From contig NZ_AOGY02000031.1 of the NCBI RefSeq assembly GCF_000332455.1, positions 1 through 64,000 of the forward strand: 64,000 nt of DNA, given 5' to 3'. This stretch comes from Leptospira vanthielii serovar Holland str. Waz Holland = ATCC 700522 (GTDB lineage: Bacteria; Spirochaetota; Leptospiria; Leptospirales; Leptospiraceae). The notes under the pieces are model-generated. The model had not been told where the DNA came from, searched no databases, and worked only from the letters and a program-made list of their open reading frames with translations. Below, in pieces: positions 9,215-17,441 of the stretch. The translations under genes were made by a program, and so were the position numbers. Numbering within the stretch: position 1 is the first letter of the stretch; every line of letters starts with the position of its first letter.

Positions 9215-9604
9215 ACCAAACTGCATATAATTGAAGTTCCTATCGTTTCCCATACTTTTTCCCACATTTCAATTTTCTAAATGTGCTAACATCCAAATCC
9301 TGCGCTTTTCTTGAATTGAATTTTAAAATCATAGCCCAAGACAGACAGACCCCACCCACTACCACCATCCAAACAAACCGTACATTTTTTACGCAAAAGA
9401 TACAAAATGTACGCAATCTCCCCAATCATCGAACCAATTGTCCAATATCAAACTACTTGCCTTAAACCAACCATCCTGCAAAAGATACAGTTTGTAGTGT
9501 ATTTTAGACAATTCGCAATTATTTTAGATAATTTTACTCAATATGTACGATTCTTGCATTCTACAAGCTCTTAGGAGAAGATCGTATTTCGGGTCTTTTA
9601 AAAA
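9215..9604 (+). other. Intergenic region with short repeats upstream of the porin gene
   Basis: No gene is credible here. It holds a perfect 10-bp inverted repeat CGTACATTTT (9379-9388) / AAAATGTACG (9404-9413), a 12-bp direct repeat GCAAAAGATACA (9393-9404 and 9478-9489, 85 bases apart), and two near-identical AT-rich blocks TTTTAGACAATT and TTTTAGATAATT shortly before the porin start. This looks like a regulatory region for 9605-11356 rather than coding DNA. Confidence 0.5.
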
Positions 9605-11356
9605 ATGCAGATGCGAAGATTAGCCACTTTACTCTTTTTATTTATGTCTGTTGGTGTTGAAATTTTTGGCCAAACGACTGTTCCGCCTACGGATACTCCA
9701 ACAAATACAAACCAACTTCCAAACGCCACAACAGCACCCACACAAGAACCACAAAAACCGACCACACCTTCGACTTGGTCGGATGGATTTACGGCAGGAG
9801 CTCTTGTGCGCGTTCGACCTGAGATGAAGTACAACTTAGATTTCAATCGCAACACAAACGACAACGTGGATTTTACAGGGCAGAAGATTCAATTTTGGGT
9901 TCAAAAAGAATTTACCAAAGACGTGATTGCTAAAATCACTTTCCAAGATGCAAGGCTTTGGGGAGCAGAGAAAGGATCACTCACTGGACTTTCTACAGCT
10001 AATGATGGAACAAGGCAAAGCACCGACATTCGCGAAGCCTATATCGAAGTGAAAAACAACTTTGATCTTCCCTTCCATATCCAAGCAGGTCGGCAAATTC
10101 TGCGATACGGTGACGAACGTTTGGTGGGATCTTTAGATTGGACCAATGTAGGCCGAAGTTTTGATGGACTCAGACTGAAGTGGGAACAAAAATATCTTTC
10201 TTCGCATGTGTTTGTTACCAGCGTGAGTGAACGCCACTCTGATATCGCAGGGAACACAACCTCCTTTGGAGTAAAAAACCAATACAGCCCCTATTTGGAT
10301 TGTCCTTACAACGGGACAAAAGCCTGCACTTTGAAACCAGATGCCCAAAGACAAGAGTTAGGTGATTCCTACTTCACGGGATTTTACAATACACTCAAAC
10401 CCTCCGATTTTTTTCATATTGATTTGTACTATTTAGGTTTGCAAAAAGAATATTTGCGTACCAATCAATCACTCGTTCTCACCACTGGAGAAACAGGGAC
10501 TCCTGCCTCCAGAGCCGGACGATGGGATATCTTACATACTTATGGAATCCGCATAACCAACAGAACCCAAGCCAACAAAAAGGCACTCCAAGCGATTGAC
10601 TACTCCTTCGAATATGCCGTACAAACCGGAACCACAGGAAAATCCATCAGGCCCAGATGGGATGATAATAGAACCCTAGTGACTTTGACCGACCCATTAA
10701 CTAATGGGACTTATAAACACAATCTTTATTCAGAAAAAGAAAGGTATAAAACATTCGCCTTTGGGGCTGATGTCGGATATACAATCGATAAACTCAGATT
10801 AGGTGTTGCCTACGATATAGGGAGTGGAGATCCCAACAGAACGGACGGGTCAATTGCCAGTTTTCAAAACTTATTTCATACCAACCATTTATTTTACGGA
10901 ATGGCAGACCAAGTTAGTTGGGTCAATATGAAATCCAAATCAGTAAATGCTAGTTACAACTTAGGAACTTATGGTTCGGTTCGGTTAGATTATTTTGCCA
11001 TCGAAAAACACAAACTCCAAGATAGTTGGTATGATGTCGCAGGAGTTGCCAAAACCGGAGCGAGTACTGAATCAATTTCCAATAACAGCTATGATGTGAG
11101 CCAAGTCTTAACAGAAAAAGGTGCTGGTGACAATAGGCCTGTATCAATGCTCGGAAAAAGTTTATTCCGTGAACTTGATTTCAAATACAATGTCCCTTAC
11201 AAAAATTTAATTTTAGAATGTGGGTATAGTATGTTATTTGCCGGTGATGCCATCCAAAACCGTGTGAATGATCGCACCATTAACTCACAAGTTTATACCA
11301 ATCAATTTTCCAAAAATGCCCAGTTCGCCTACCTGATGGTCACGGCCCAATTTTAA
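9605..11356 (+). CDS. Alginate-export-type outer membrane beta-barrel protein
   Basis: Residues 1-23 form a signal peptide (LATLLFLFMSVGVEIFGQ). A Pro/Thr-rich linker follows to about residue 58, and then a long barrel of alternating strands resembling the alginate_exp family (LVRVRPEMKYNLDFN, AYIEVKNNFDLPFHIQAGRQILRYGDERLVG, AGRWDILHTYGIR). The chain ends AYLMVTAQF with the terminal Phe typical of outer membrane proteins. Leptospira do not make alginate as far as known, so it is better read as a porin for an anionic or sugar substrate. ATG 9605 and ATG 9611 are both possible starts. It is monocistronic with a long repeat-bearing upstream region. Confidence 0.85.
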   Translation: MQMRRLATLLFLFMSVGVEIFGQTTVPPTDTPTNTNQLPNATTAPTQEPQKPTTPSTWSDGFTAGALVRVRPEMKYNLDFNRNTNDNVDFTGQKIQFWVQKEFTKDVIAKITFQDARLWGAEKGSLTGLSTANDGTRQSTDIREAYIEVKNNFDLPFHIQAGRQILRYGDERLVGSLDWTNVGRSFDGLRLKWEQKYLSSHVFVTSVSERHSDIAGNTTSFGVKNQYSPYLDCPYNGTKACTLKPDAQRQELGDSYFTGFYNTLKPSDFFHIDLYYLGLQKEYLRTNQSLVLTTGETGTPASRAGRWDILHTYGIRITNRTQANKKALQAIDYSFEYAVQTGTTGKSIRPRWDDNRTLVTLTDPLTNGTYKHNLYSEKERYKTFAFGADVGYTIDKLRLGVAYDIGSGDPNRTDGSIASFQNLFHTNHLFYGMADQVSWVNMKSKSVNASYNLGTYGSVRLDYFAIEKHKLQDSWYDVAGVAKTGASTESISNNSYDVSQVLTEKGAGDNRPVSMLGKSLFRELDFKYNVPYKNLILECGYSMLFAGDAIQNRVNDRTINSQVYTNQFSKNAQFAYLMVTAQF

Positions 11357-11439
11357 TTTTTGGAAGGACACAATTATTAACAGCTCCGATAAGTGGTATT
11401 GGAAAAAAGGGATCCATTCTTTAAAAACATTGGATCAAA

Positions 11440-12171
11440 TTACTTTTGGTTTGAAATTCTATCTAATAACTCTTTCAACAAGTGGCGCTCTCCCTCCGAA
11501 AGTGATGGAACACTCGGCAGTAATGCCTGCATAGTAATAGCAACCGACCCTATGTTGGCCACTTTCTCGGGAGGAGTATTATTTGTGATGGCAGCCACTA
11601 ATACCTCACGCGCGTCAAAAGAAAGAGTGGTATCACGTATTTCTTCTGGCATTGCAAGTAAACTTAGTACGATTCCAGAGCTAAATGAATAGATCAACTC
11701 GGCTGCCCGTGTTTCAGTCACTTTCAGCTGTCCTGCGACTGCTATGCGGTGGATGAGTTCAGCAAGAAGTAGTTTTGATTTTTCGATGATGGGTAAGGAT
11801 AATTCTGGTCGGGGTTCACCAAACATCAAGACGTAAAGGACTGGGTTTTCAAGTCCGAAGGTTATATGAGAATCCCAGGCTTTTCGAAGATCATCAATAG
11901 GATCAGGACTTGGTTTTTGTTCCTTCTTTTTGTTAAAAGCTGCAATAAAACCATATTCAGCTACAGCATCTAAAAGGCCACGCATGTCACCGAACAAACG
12001 GTAAAGGGTCGGAGCTTGTACCTTAGCGGCAGCGGAAACACTCCTAGTCGTTAAGGCATCTCGACCACCTTTCTTTAAAACATGAATAGCAGCCTTGATA
12101 ATCCGCTCACGAATATCATTTCTAGATGTACTCATTTCAGGTGTTTGGCCTGGTGACTTTTTTTGGGGCAC
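11440..12171 (-). CDS. TetR/AcrR family transcriptional regulator
   Basis: The N-terminal HTH (RERIIKAAIHVLKKGGRDALTTRSVSAAAKVQAPTLYRLFGDM) is a standard TetR DNA-binding domain. The C-terminal ligand domain (residues ~75-240) resembles TetR_C WHG-type regulators. A start at ATG 12171 gives a 12-residue lead, and the internal Met13 is an alternative. It is divergent from the SDR gene at 12393, and the 221-base gap contains two palindromes that are the likely operators. It therefore probably represses the SDR gene and itself, released by an unknown ligand. Confidence 0.9.
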   Translation of the reverse strand: MPQKKSPGQTPEMSTSRNDIRERIIKAAIHVLKKGGRDALTTRSVSAAAKVQAPTLYRLFGDMRGLLDAVAEYGFIAAFNKKKEQKPSPDPIDDLRKAWDSHITFGLENPVLYVLMFGEPRPELSLPIIEKSKLLLAELIHRIAVAGQLKVTETRAAELIYSFSSGIVLSLLAMPEEIRDTTLSFDAREVLVAAITNNTPPEKVANIGSVAITMQALLPSVPSLSEGERHLLKELLDRISNQK

Positions 12172-12300
12172 GTTTCTATGCTACTTTTACTTCAAAATCT
12201 TTAGGACTCAAATAACTTAGAAAAGAAAGTGATCTTTGTCGATGATTAAATCTTTCGACGAAAAAATAGGATGAAATAGGAAAAATTTGATTGCTTGCAC

Positions 12301-12342
12301 TCGTTATCGATGATATATTATTTTTGTTATCAATGATAACAA
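12301..12342. promoter_or_regulatory. Twin palindromic operators between tetR and SDR genes
   Basis: A near-perfect 19-bp palindrome TTGTTATCAATGATAACAA (12324-12342, half-site TTGTTATCA) is preceded 23 bases upstream by a partial copy TCGTTATCGATGATATATT (12301-12319), sharing 13 of 19 positions. A TTGCAC (12295-12300) and TATTAT (12316-12321) suggest a promoter overlapped by both sites. The arrangement fits cooperative TetR-dimer binding, which is inferred. Confidence 0.6.
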
Positions 12343-12392
12343 TCTGAATCTTAGGTCAAAATGGATTTATGGTTGAAAGTTAAGGGGGCAAT

Positions 12393-13217
12393 ATGTCTAA
12401 CAAAATCTGGCTCATCACAGGAAGTTCTCGGGGTTTCGGTCGAATCTGGACGAAGGCAGCACTCCAACGCGGCGACAAAGTGGCGGCCACTGCGCGTTCG
12501 GTGGGAAATTTGGCAGACCTGAAGGAAAAATACGGCGATCAAGTTCTAACTCTTGAGCTCGACGTGACAAAACCCAATCAAGTCAAACATGTTGTCGAAG
12601 AAGCCCATTCACACTTTGGCAGACTAGACATTATTTTGAACAATGCAGGGTATTCGCTTGTGGGCACCATTGAAGAAGCAAGCGGAGACGAAGTTCGGGC
12701 ACTTTACGAAACTAATATTTTTGGCTCACTTTCTGTGATCCAGACTGCCTTACCGTTATTACGCAAACAAGGTGGCGGTCATATCATCGGTGTTTCAAGC
12801 ACCTTGGGGCATGTATCGATGCCTTTGGTTGGGTATTACTGTTCCTCAAAATGGGCTTTCGAAGCGATCCATGAAAGTTTAGCAAGTGAAGTGAAACCCT
12901 TTGGTATCAAAGTTACACTTATAGAACCTGGTGCCTATGCTACCGAATTTGGAAGCCCGGAGTCATTGAAATTTACATCAAGTCTCGAGCTCTATTCAAA
13001 TCTCAAAAATCAAGTCCTAGAGGGATTGAAGACTATGCAAAGAGGCAATCCGAATGCGACACCAGAGGCATTATTCAAAATGATCGATGCAGAAAATCCA
13101 CCACTTCGGTTTTTTCTTGGCAGTCAGAATTTACCTTTGGTGCGAGCTACCTATGCAGATCGTCTCAAAACCTGGGAAGCTTGGGGAGAAGTTTCGAACT
13201 CAGCACAGGGATCTTAG
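12393..13217 (+). CDS. Short-chain dehydrogenase/reductase under TetR control
   Basis: This classical SDR of 274 residues has TGSSRGFG near residue 8, NNAGYSLVG, an active-site Ser in IIGVSSTLGH, and YYCSSK containing the catalytic Tyr and Lys. The C-terminal extension (PEALFKMIDAENPPLRFFLG) is typical of the SDR_c oxidoreductases that often sit next to TetR regulators and act on small ketones or aldehydes. It is preceded by AAGTTAAGGGGGCAAT, with a strong GGGGG Shine-Dalgarno. A strong inverted repeat follows the stop. Confidence 0.9.
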   Translation: MSNKIWLITGSSRGFGRIWTKAALQRGDKVAATARSVGNLADLKEKYGDQVLTLELDVTKPNQVKHVVEEAHSHFGRLDIILNNAGYSLVGTIEEASGDEVRALYETNIFGSLSVIQTALPLLRKQGGGHIIGVSSTLGHVSMPLVGYYCSSKWAFEAIHESLASEVKPFGIKVTLIEPGAYATEFGSPESLKFTSSLELYSNLKNQVLEGLKTMQRGNPNATPEALFKMIDAENPPLRFFLGSQNLPLVRATYADRLKTWEAWGEVSNSAQGS

Positions 13218-13227
13218 TAAAAAGAGT

Positions 13228-13266
13228 ATCTTCCAGAATTCTGGTTTCTTAAAAATTCTGGAAGAT
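13228..13266 (+). terminator. Stem-loop after the SDR gene
   Basis: A perfect 13-bp inverted repeat ATCTTCCAGAATT / AATTCTGGAAGAT has a 13-base loop (13241-13253). The T-rich run starts only after CGTCATGA, so it is either an imperfect intrinsic terminator or an mRNA-end stabilising hairpin. It separates the SDR gene from the convergent gene ending at 13306. Confidence 0.55.
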
Positions 13267-13305
13267 CGTCATGATTTTTTAAAAAAGGAACCAATTACCA
13301 AACGA

Positions 13306-14295
13306 TCATTTTTCCTTTAGTTTCAATAATTCGTTCATAGAACTAAACTCTAATTCAGAAACTAAATGGAGAAGGTCTTTTATTTCCCCGAGCAATCTTA
13401 CTTCCACCTTTTTACCTAAGGTATCAAACAAAGTTGCGATCTCTGTCCAGTGAGTGGCGATCTTTTTGAATTGTAAGTGGGTTCTTTTAAAGATGGGATC
13501 GTTGGTTAACTCATAAGATTCTAATAAAAAATCCCTATATAAGTTTCTAAAGATCGCACCACCTGTTCCTGCCTTTTCCATCATCATCGCTGTTGTCACA
13601 AAATCTCTCTCGGGATCAGAAGAGGAATAAAACCATTTTTCTAATTGCGATGCAAGCTTTTTGATTCCTTTGTAGGAAACATTCGTAATAGGCGGATGAA
13701 GGTATTCGCGGGCATTGTTTTTCGCAGCTAGCCTCACGATCTTTGTGAGCTCCGGTAATTTTTTCCCAGGTGTTACTGTATAAAAAAGATTTTTGGAAGC
13801 CATGGGCCCCTTTTCACTTCGTGCCAATTCCAAACTTTTTAAAGAGGTATGTACTTTGGTTCCTTGTTGTTTGGTATCAACCAAATAGGCATTAGACTCA
13901 TCATATCCATAGAGGGCTACATAATGACCGGCAAAATGAAATGGTTTTGAAAAATACTCTAAGTGAAAAGAGTCCAATTTTAATCCAACTGGAGTTCCCT
14001 GATCAATTATATCCCGAACAGATGACCAAGCCTTTGTTTTCGAAGCAGTTTCCTGAATTTTTAGTTTTAAGTTTAGATTATTTGCTATATTCACCGTTAG
14101 CTGGTCAGGCCTGATCCTCCCACCGATAAAAGGAAAATCCATAGTTTTCATATTCCAAAAGATAAAATTAAGGCCCTCCCCAATTCCAAATAACATAGGT
14201 TCCGACAGTTCCACGCCGATATGTTTTAAAAGAGTTCCGGTGGCTGTGGTTTCACAGTGGACTCCCACAAAAGGAGAAAGTTTAGGTAGGATCAT
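13306..14295 (-). CDS. BtrH-like N-terminal peptidase-fold / DUF4872 protein
   Basis: This 329-residue protein begins PFVGVHCETTATGTLLKHIG, with the conserved Cys of the BtrH_N cysteine-peptidase-like fold. Later come GHYVALYGYDESNAYLVDTK, containing the expected His and Asp, and a helical C-terminal DUF4872-type half. BtrH in butirosin synthesis is an acyl-ACP:aminoglycoside acyltransferase; relatives elsewhere are of unknown substrate. No antibiotic cluster surrounds it, so I infer an acyl- or peptide-transfer role only. It is flanked by gaps of 88 and 128 bases, so it is probably a single gene. Confidence 0.75.
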   Translation of the reverse strand: MILPKLSPFVGVHCETTATGTLLKHIGVELSEPMLFGIGEGLNFIFWNMKTMDFPFIGGRIRPDQLTVNIANNLNLKLKIQETASKTKAWSSVRDIIDQGTPVGLKLDSFHLEYFSKPFHFAGHYVALYGYDESNAYLVDTKQQGTKVHTSLKSLELARSEKGPMASKNLFYTVTPGKKLPELTKIVRLAAKNNAREYLHPPITNVSYKGIKKLASQLEKWFYSSSDPERDFVTTAMMMEKAGTGGAIFRNLYRDFLLESYELTNDPIFKRTHLQFKKIATHWTEIATLFDTLGKKVEVRLLGEIKDLLHLVSELEFSSMNELLKLKEK

Positions 14296-14423
14296 GTTTA
14301 CTGTTTTCCAAATAGATGGGATTTGTTCGGTATACTAAAATAAATCATCCCACCTAATTTCCTCTTTAATTTTAATGAGTTCTAAAAAACTTGTATGAGA
14401 ACCTGAGATTCACTGCCAATCCA

Positions 14424-14816
14424 CTATTCCACAACCAAACCTTCAATGATAATTGTCCTTTGGGAATACAAAGCTCGATTTGATACAAAAAGGAATTGTG
14501 CAGCAGTAGTTAGAGTTCTTATCAAAGAATCCATTACATTCTCTTTCGAATAAATTCTAAGATTAAAAATCTTCTTAGCATTGGGAAGATTTTGTTTTAT
14601 AATATCATCTAAATTCAAACTGTCGATTGTTTGCGTATCAAAAAGATACCAAGAAAGTTTAGTTTCAATGGAGAACTGCCTAAACTTTTCATCGTTTCCA
14701 AGTTCATTAGAAAAACTAATTGGGATTTTAGTATCCACAATTTCATAACGATAAGAAGCACAGCCGAAAGCAAAAATGAGGGATGTAAATAGAGTGATCG
14801 AACAAAATTTTTTCAT
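14424..14816 (-). CDS. Small lipoprotein, function unknown
   Basis: The 130-residue product has a lipoprotein signal (TLFTSLIFAFGC, lipid Cys at 19) and a mature domain without a motif I recognise. Its start overlaps the stop of the preceding lipoprotein gene by four bases (ATGA), so the two are translationally coupled and probably act together. The mature part has alternating polar strands and a C-terminal RTIIIEGLVVE. Confidence 0.7.
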   Translation of the reverse strand: MKKFCSITLFTSLIFAFGCASYRYEIVDTKIPISFSNELGNDEKFRQFSIETKLSWYLFDTQTIDSLNLDDIIKQNLPNAKKIFNLRIYSKENVMDSLIRTLTTAAQFLFVSNRALYSQRTIIIEGLVVE

Positions 14817-15202
14817 TTCGAATTCCCTCCACTAGTTAGAGAATAAATATTCCCTTTTAAATTTAGCGTATAAGGGCGCACGATTCCAAAGGAAATTAAG
14901 TCAAAAAGACCATCGGAAAATTCATATTCTTCTGTAATTTTTAAATCTCCAATACTCGAATTCGGATATTTCAGATATAGTTCTGCCAATAATTCGTCCA
15001 AAGACTTATCTCTTATATTAGAAAGTCCCCAAAACATATAAACCCTAGTGTAAGTGATATCGAAGGTATCGCTAACCATGTATCCTTCGTTTGCCGAAAA
15101 ACCATTCAAGCGAACTTTGTTTTTACCCCAGGTTTGGTAATAAGAAGTGTTAGCACAATGGACCAGAAAAATGGCCAGAATAAATAAAAGGATTCTTTTC
15201 AT
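14813..15202 (-). CDS. Small lipoprotein, function unknown
   Basis: This is a 129-residue product with signal residues 1-15 and lipobox-like IFLVHC followed by ANTS. The mature part contains GFSANEGYMVSDTFDITYTRVYMFWG and is predicted to be beta-rich. It is reminiscent in pattern of small Bor-like outer membrane lipoproteins, but I cannot assign a family. It is coupled by an ATGA overlap to the next lipoprotein gene and lies 26 bases after 15229-15543 in the same orientation. Confidence 0.7.
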   Translation of the reverse strand: MKRILLFILAIFLVHCANTSYYQTWGKNKVRLNGFSANEGYMVSDTFDITYTRVYMFWGLSNIRDKSLDELLAELYLKYPNSSIGDLKITEEYEFSDGLFDLISFGIVRPYTLNLKGNIYSLTSGGNSK

Positions 15203-15228
15203 ACGTCTCTCATAATATTAGAATTAAA

Positions 15229-15543
15229 TTACCAACGTTTCAACGGTTTTGCATACACAACCAAAATATTTCCATCTAATTTTTTCTCAAACTCCTGACA
15301 AATATCAAATGCCTTAGATTCTAAGATGGCATATTGGAAAGTTGTACATAATCCTTTTGGTTTTGCAAGGGTTCCTTTTTTATAAATAGCCAAATAAGCA
15401 TGGAACCTATCTTCTATTGTTTTACATTCCTTCTCTAATTCTTGATCCAGGACCACTAGATCAGAAAGATCATAAGAATTAAATTCGAAATCAGGAATCC
15501 AACCATAAAGAATGCTACTAGTAAGAAAAGAATTTGGATTCAT
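15229..15543 (-). CDS. Hypothetical small cytoplasmic protein
   Basis: This is a 104-residue acidic protein without signal peptide or membrane segment; I do not recognise a family. It contains LDQELEKECKTIEDRFHAYLAIYKKG, which should be helical, and ends in a strand (NILVVYAKPLKRW). It lies 12 bases after the ZIP transporter and before the lipoprotein pair on the same strand, so it is probably part of that operon. Confidence 0.6.
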   Translation of the reverse strand: MNPNSFLTSSILYGWIPDFEFNSYDLSDLVVLDQELEKECKTIEDRFHAYLAIYKKGTLAKPKGLCTTFQYAILESKAFDICQEFEKKLDGNILVVYAKPLKRW

Positions 15544-15555
15544 GGTTCCCCTAAT

Positions 15556-16368
15556 TCATCCAAGACCCACATCAAGGGCCATCATAAGAACAAATCCAAA
15601 CATGGCACCGAGGGTTGACATTTCTGTTTCTTTGCCTGTGTGAGATTCTGGAATCAACTCTTCTACAACAACAAAGATCATGGCTCCTGCGGCAAAAGAG
15701 AGTGCAAAGGGAAGTAGGCTTTCCACATAAAAGACAAGGGTAGCTCCGAGAAGCCCACCCATTGGTTCGACAAATCCAGAGAGTTGTCCATACCAAAAAC
15801 TTTTCCGTGCAGTAAAACCTTCTCGTAACAAAGGAATGGAAACCGCAGCACCCTCAGGAATATTTTGGATTCCAATTCCAAAGGCAACGACCGCTGCCGC
15901 CATAAGCGCTTCATAGGTAAACCCATCACCTAGCGCTCCAAAGGCAACACCTACGGCCAAACCTTCGGGGATATTATGTAAAGTGATGGCAAGAACAAGT
16001 AACAAACTTCTTTGGAAGGAAGACTTCCCTCCTTCTAAATGATTTTCCTCCAGACCCACATGAAGGTGAGGAAGGAGTTTGTGCAAAACATAGAGAGTGA
16101 GTCCACCAGATAAAAACCCAAAACTCGAATGAAGCCAAGCAGGATTTCCAGCTTGTTCGGAAAGAGCAATGGAGGGCAAAAGAAGAGACCAAAAACTGGC
16201 AGCGATCATAATCCCAGAAGCAAACCCTAACATCGCATTGAAGACAGGTCTTGGCACGGTGCGAAAGAAAAAAACAAAACTGGCACCAAAGGCAGTACAA
16301 AACCAAGTAAAGCCCGTGGCAAGGAGAGCTAAAACCACCGGGTGCCATAACATAAGAGAGTCTAACAT
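15556..16368 (-). CDS. ZIP family metal transporter
   Basis: This 270-residue protein has about eight hydrophobic segments. The two metal-coordinating ZIP motifs are intact: HNIPEGLAVGVAFG in TM4 and QNIPEGAAVSIPL in TM5. A His-containing loop (HKLLPHLHVGLEENH) joins TM3 and TM4, usual for divalent-metal binding. The length and motifs match the GufA/ZupT branch, which imports zinc and other divalent metals across the inner membrane. The start codon directly follows the stop of the upstream DUF6935-like gene. Confidence 0.92.
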   Translation of the reverse strand: MLDSLMLWHPVVLALLATGFTWFCTAFGASFVFFFRTVPRPVFNAMLGFASGIMIAASFWSLLLPSIALSEQAGNPAWLHSSFGFLSGGLTLYVLHKLLPHLHVGLEENHLEGGKSSFQRSLLLVLAITLHNIPEGLAVGVAFGALGDGFTYEALMAAAVVAFGIGIQNIPEGAAVSIPLLREGFTARKSFWYGQLSGFVEPMGGLLGATLVFYVESLLPFALSFAAGAMIFVVVEELIPESHTGKETEMSTLGAMFGFVLMMALDVGLG

Positions 16369-16953
16369 CTATTTGGCTGGCATCATTCCAACAAAAAGAG
16401 AGCTCATTTCTTTGGCACGCCAAAGACCATCAGTATCTTTTTCTACAGACACTGGTCGGAAACTAGAAGCACCCCGAGTGGCTACAAAAAGTTTCAATTT
16501 GCCAGTGGACTCATCGCCCGAATAAGGGTTTGTATAAGTTTCGACTGTTAAAGGCAAACTCGGTCTGTATCCGTTAGTTGGTTCCGCCCCTTTCCAATAC
16601 CCACTCGATAACATTTTGTATTTATCCAATTGGCCAAGTAGATACTTATCACTTCCACCTAAATCCATTCCATCCACGGCAGAGGGTTTGGTGGACTTTT
16701 GTCTGTTTTTGGAGAGGACAGAAAGGATGACGGCTTTCGTTCCTAAATCTTGGTTTTTGTTATAAAGAGAAATCGCAAGCACAAGGATTGCTGCTGCTCC
16801 TTCCGGTGTAATAGCAATTGACGACTGCAATGATTTGAATTCTTCAATCGTTGTAGGTTCAGAAGGAATGATCACAGGATTTCTTCCGGTCAAGTTTTGT
16901 GCCACAAGTGAAACACTAAAACATAGTAAGAATAAAGAGGTGATTGCTTTCAT
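16369..16953 (-). CDS. Secreted DUF6935-like protein
   Basis: A signal peptide (MKAITSLFLLCFSVSLVAQ) starts at ATG 16953; an upstream in-frame ATG at 16989 would spoil it and is not preferred. The mature ~175 residues include PEGAAAILVLAISLYNKN, LGQLDKYKMLSSGYWKG and ESTGKLKLFVATRGASSFRP. These resemble the DUF6935 family, whose function is unknown. It abuts the ZIP gene without a gap, hinting at an envelope-located, metal-linked role, which is weak inference. Confidence 0.7.
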   Translation of the reverse strand: MKAITSLFLLCFSVSLVAQNLTGRNPVIIPSEPTTIEEFKSLQSSIAITPEGAAAILVLAISLYNKNQDLGTKAVILSVLSKNRQKSTKPSAVDGMDLGGSDKYLLGQLDKYKMLSSGYWKGAEPTNGYRPSLPLTVETYTNPYSGDESTGKLKLFVATRGASSFRPVSVEKDTDGLWRAKEMSSLFVGMMPAK

Positions 16954-17044
16954 GGGAGAGAATTTTAGAACTATTCCGATTCGTTTCAATCCTTTTTCTT
17001 CATTTTTTTCTTTACCAAATGTTTAGAACCAGTAGAATCTTTGT

Positions 17045-17434
17045 ATGAAAAAAATATTACTCGTTTCTCTCTTTTTCCTTCCTTTCCTTCTCACCTCACA
17101 ATCATTAAAAGACGCAAAAGAATTCCAAGCCCTCTCTAAAAAGATGTGTGCAAAGTCTTCGGAATGTATGAAGGAAAAATTAAAAGAACTTCCTGCTGAC
17201 CAAAGAAAAATGGTCGAGTCACAATTTGTAAATGGCAATGTCTGTGAATCCCGTTACAAAAATTATGTAGTGGAAGGCCAAAAACCAACAAACGATAAAC
17301 CCACAAAAAAACTCACGAAAGAAGATATAGAGAACATGAAAAAATGTGCCAAAGATATGGCGACCTTCTCTTGTGCTGATTTAGAAGAAGGGAAAGTTCC
17401 TGAGTCTTGCGAGAAGTTTCAAGAAGAAGATTAA
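17045..17434 (+). CDS. Secreted cysteine-containing protein, function unknown
   Basis: This 129-residue protein has a clear signal peptide (ILLVSLFFLPFLLTSQS) and a mature domain with six Cys (CAKSSEC, NVC, KKC, FSC, ESC). An even number suggests disulfides in the periplasm or outside. The rest is Lys/Glu-rich and helical. It is divergent from 16369-16953 across 91 bases and convergent with epmA, eight bases apart. I recognise no named family. Confidence 0.75.
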   Translation: MKKILLVSLFFLPFLLTSQSLKDAKEFQALSKKMCAKSSECMKEKLKELPADQRKMVESQFVNGNVCESRYKNYVVEGQKPTNDKPTKKLTKEDIENMKKCAKDMATFSCADLEEGKVPESCEKFQEED

Positions 17435-17441
17435 ACTTGGT

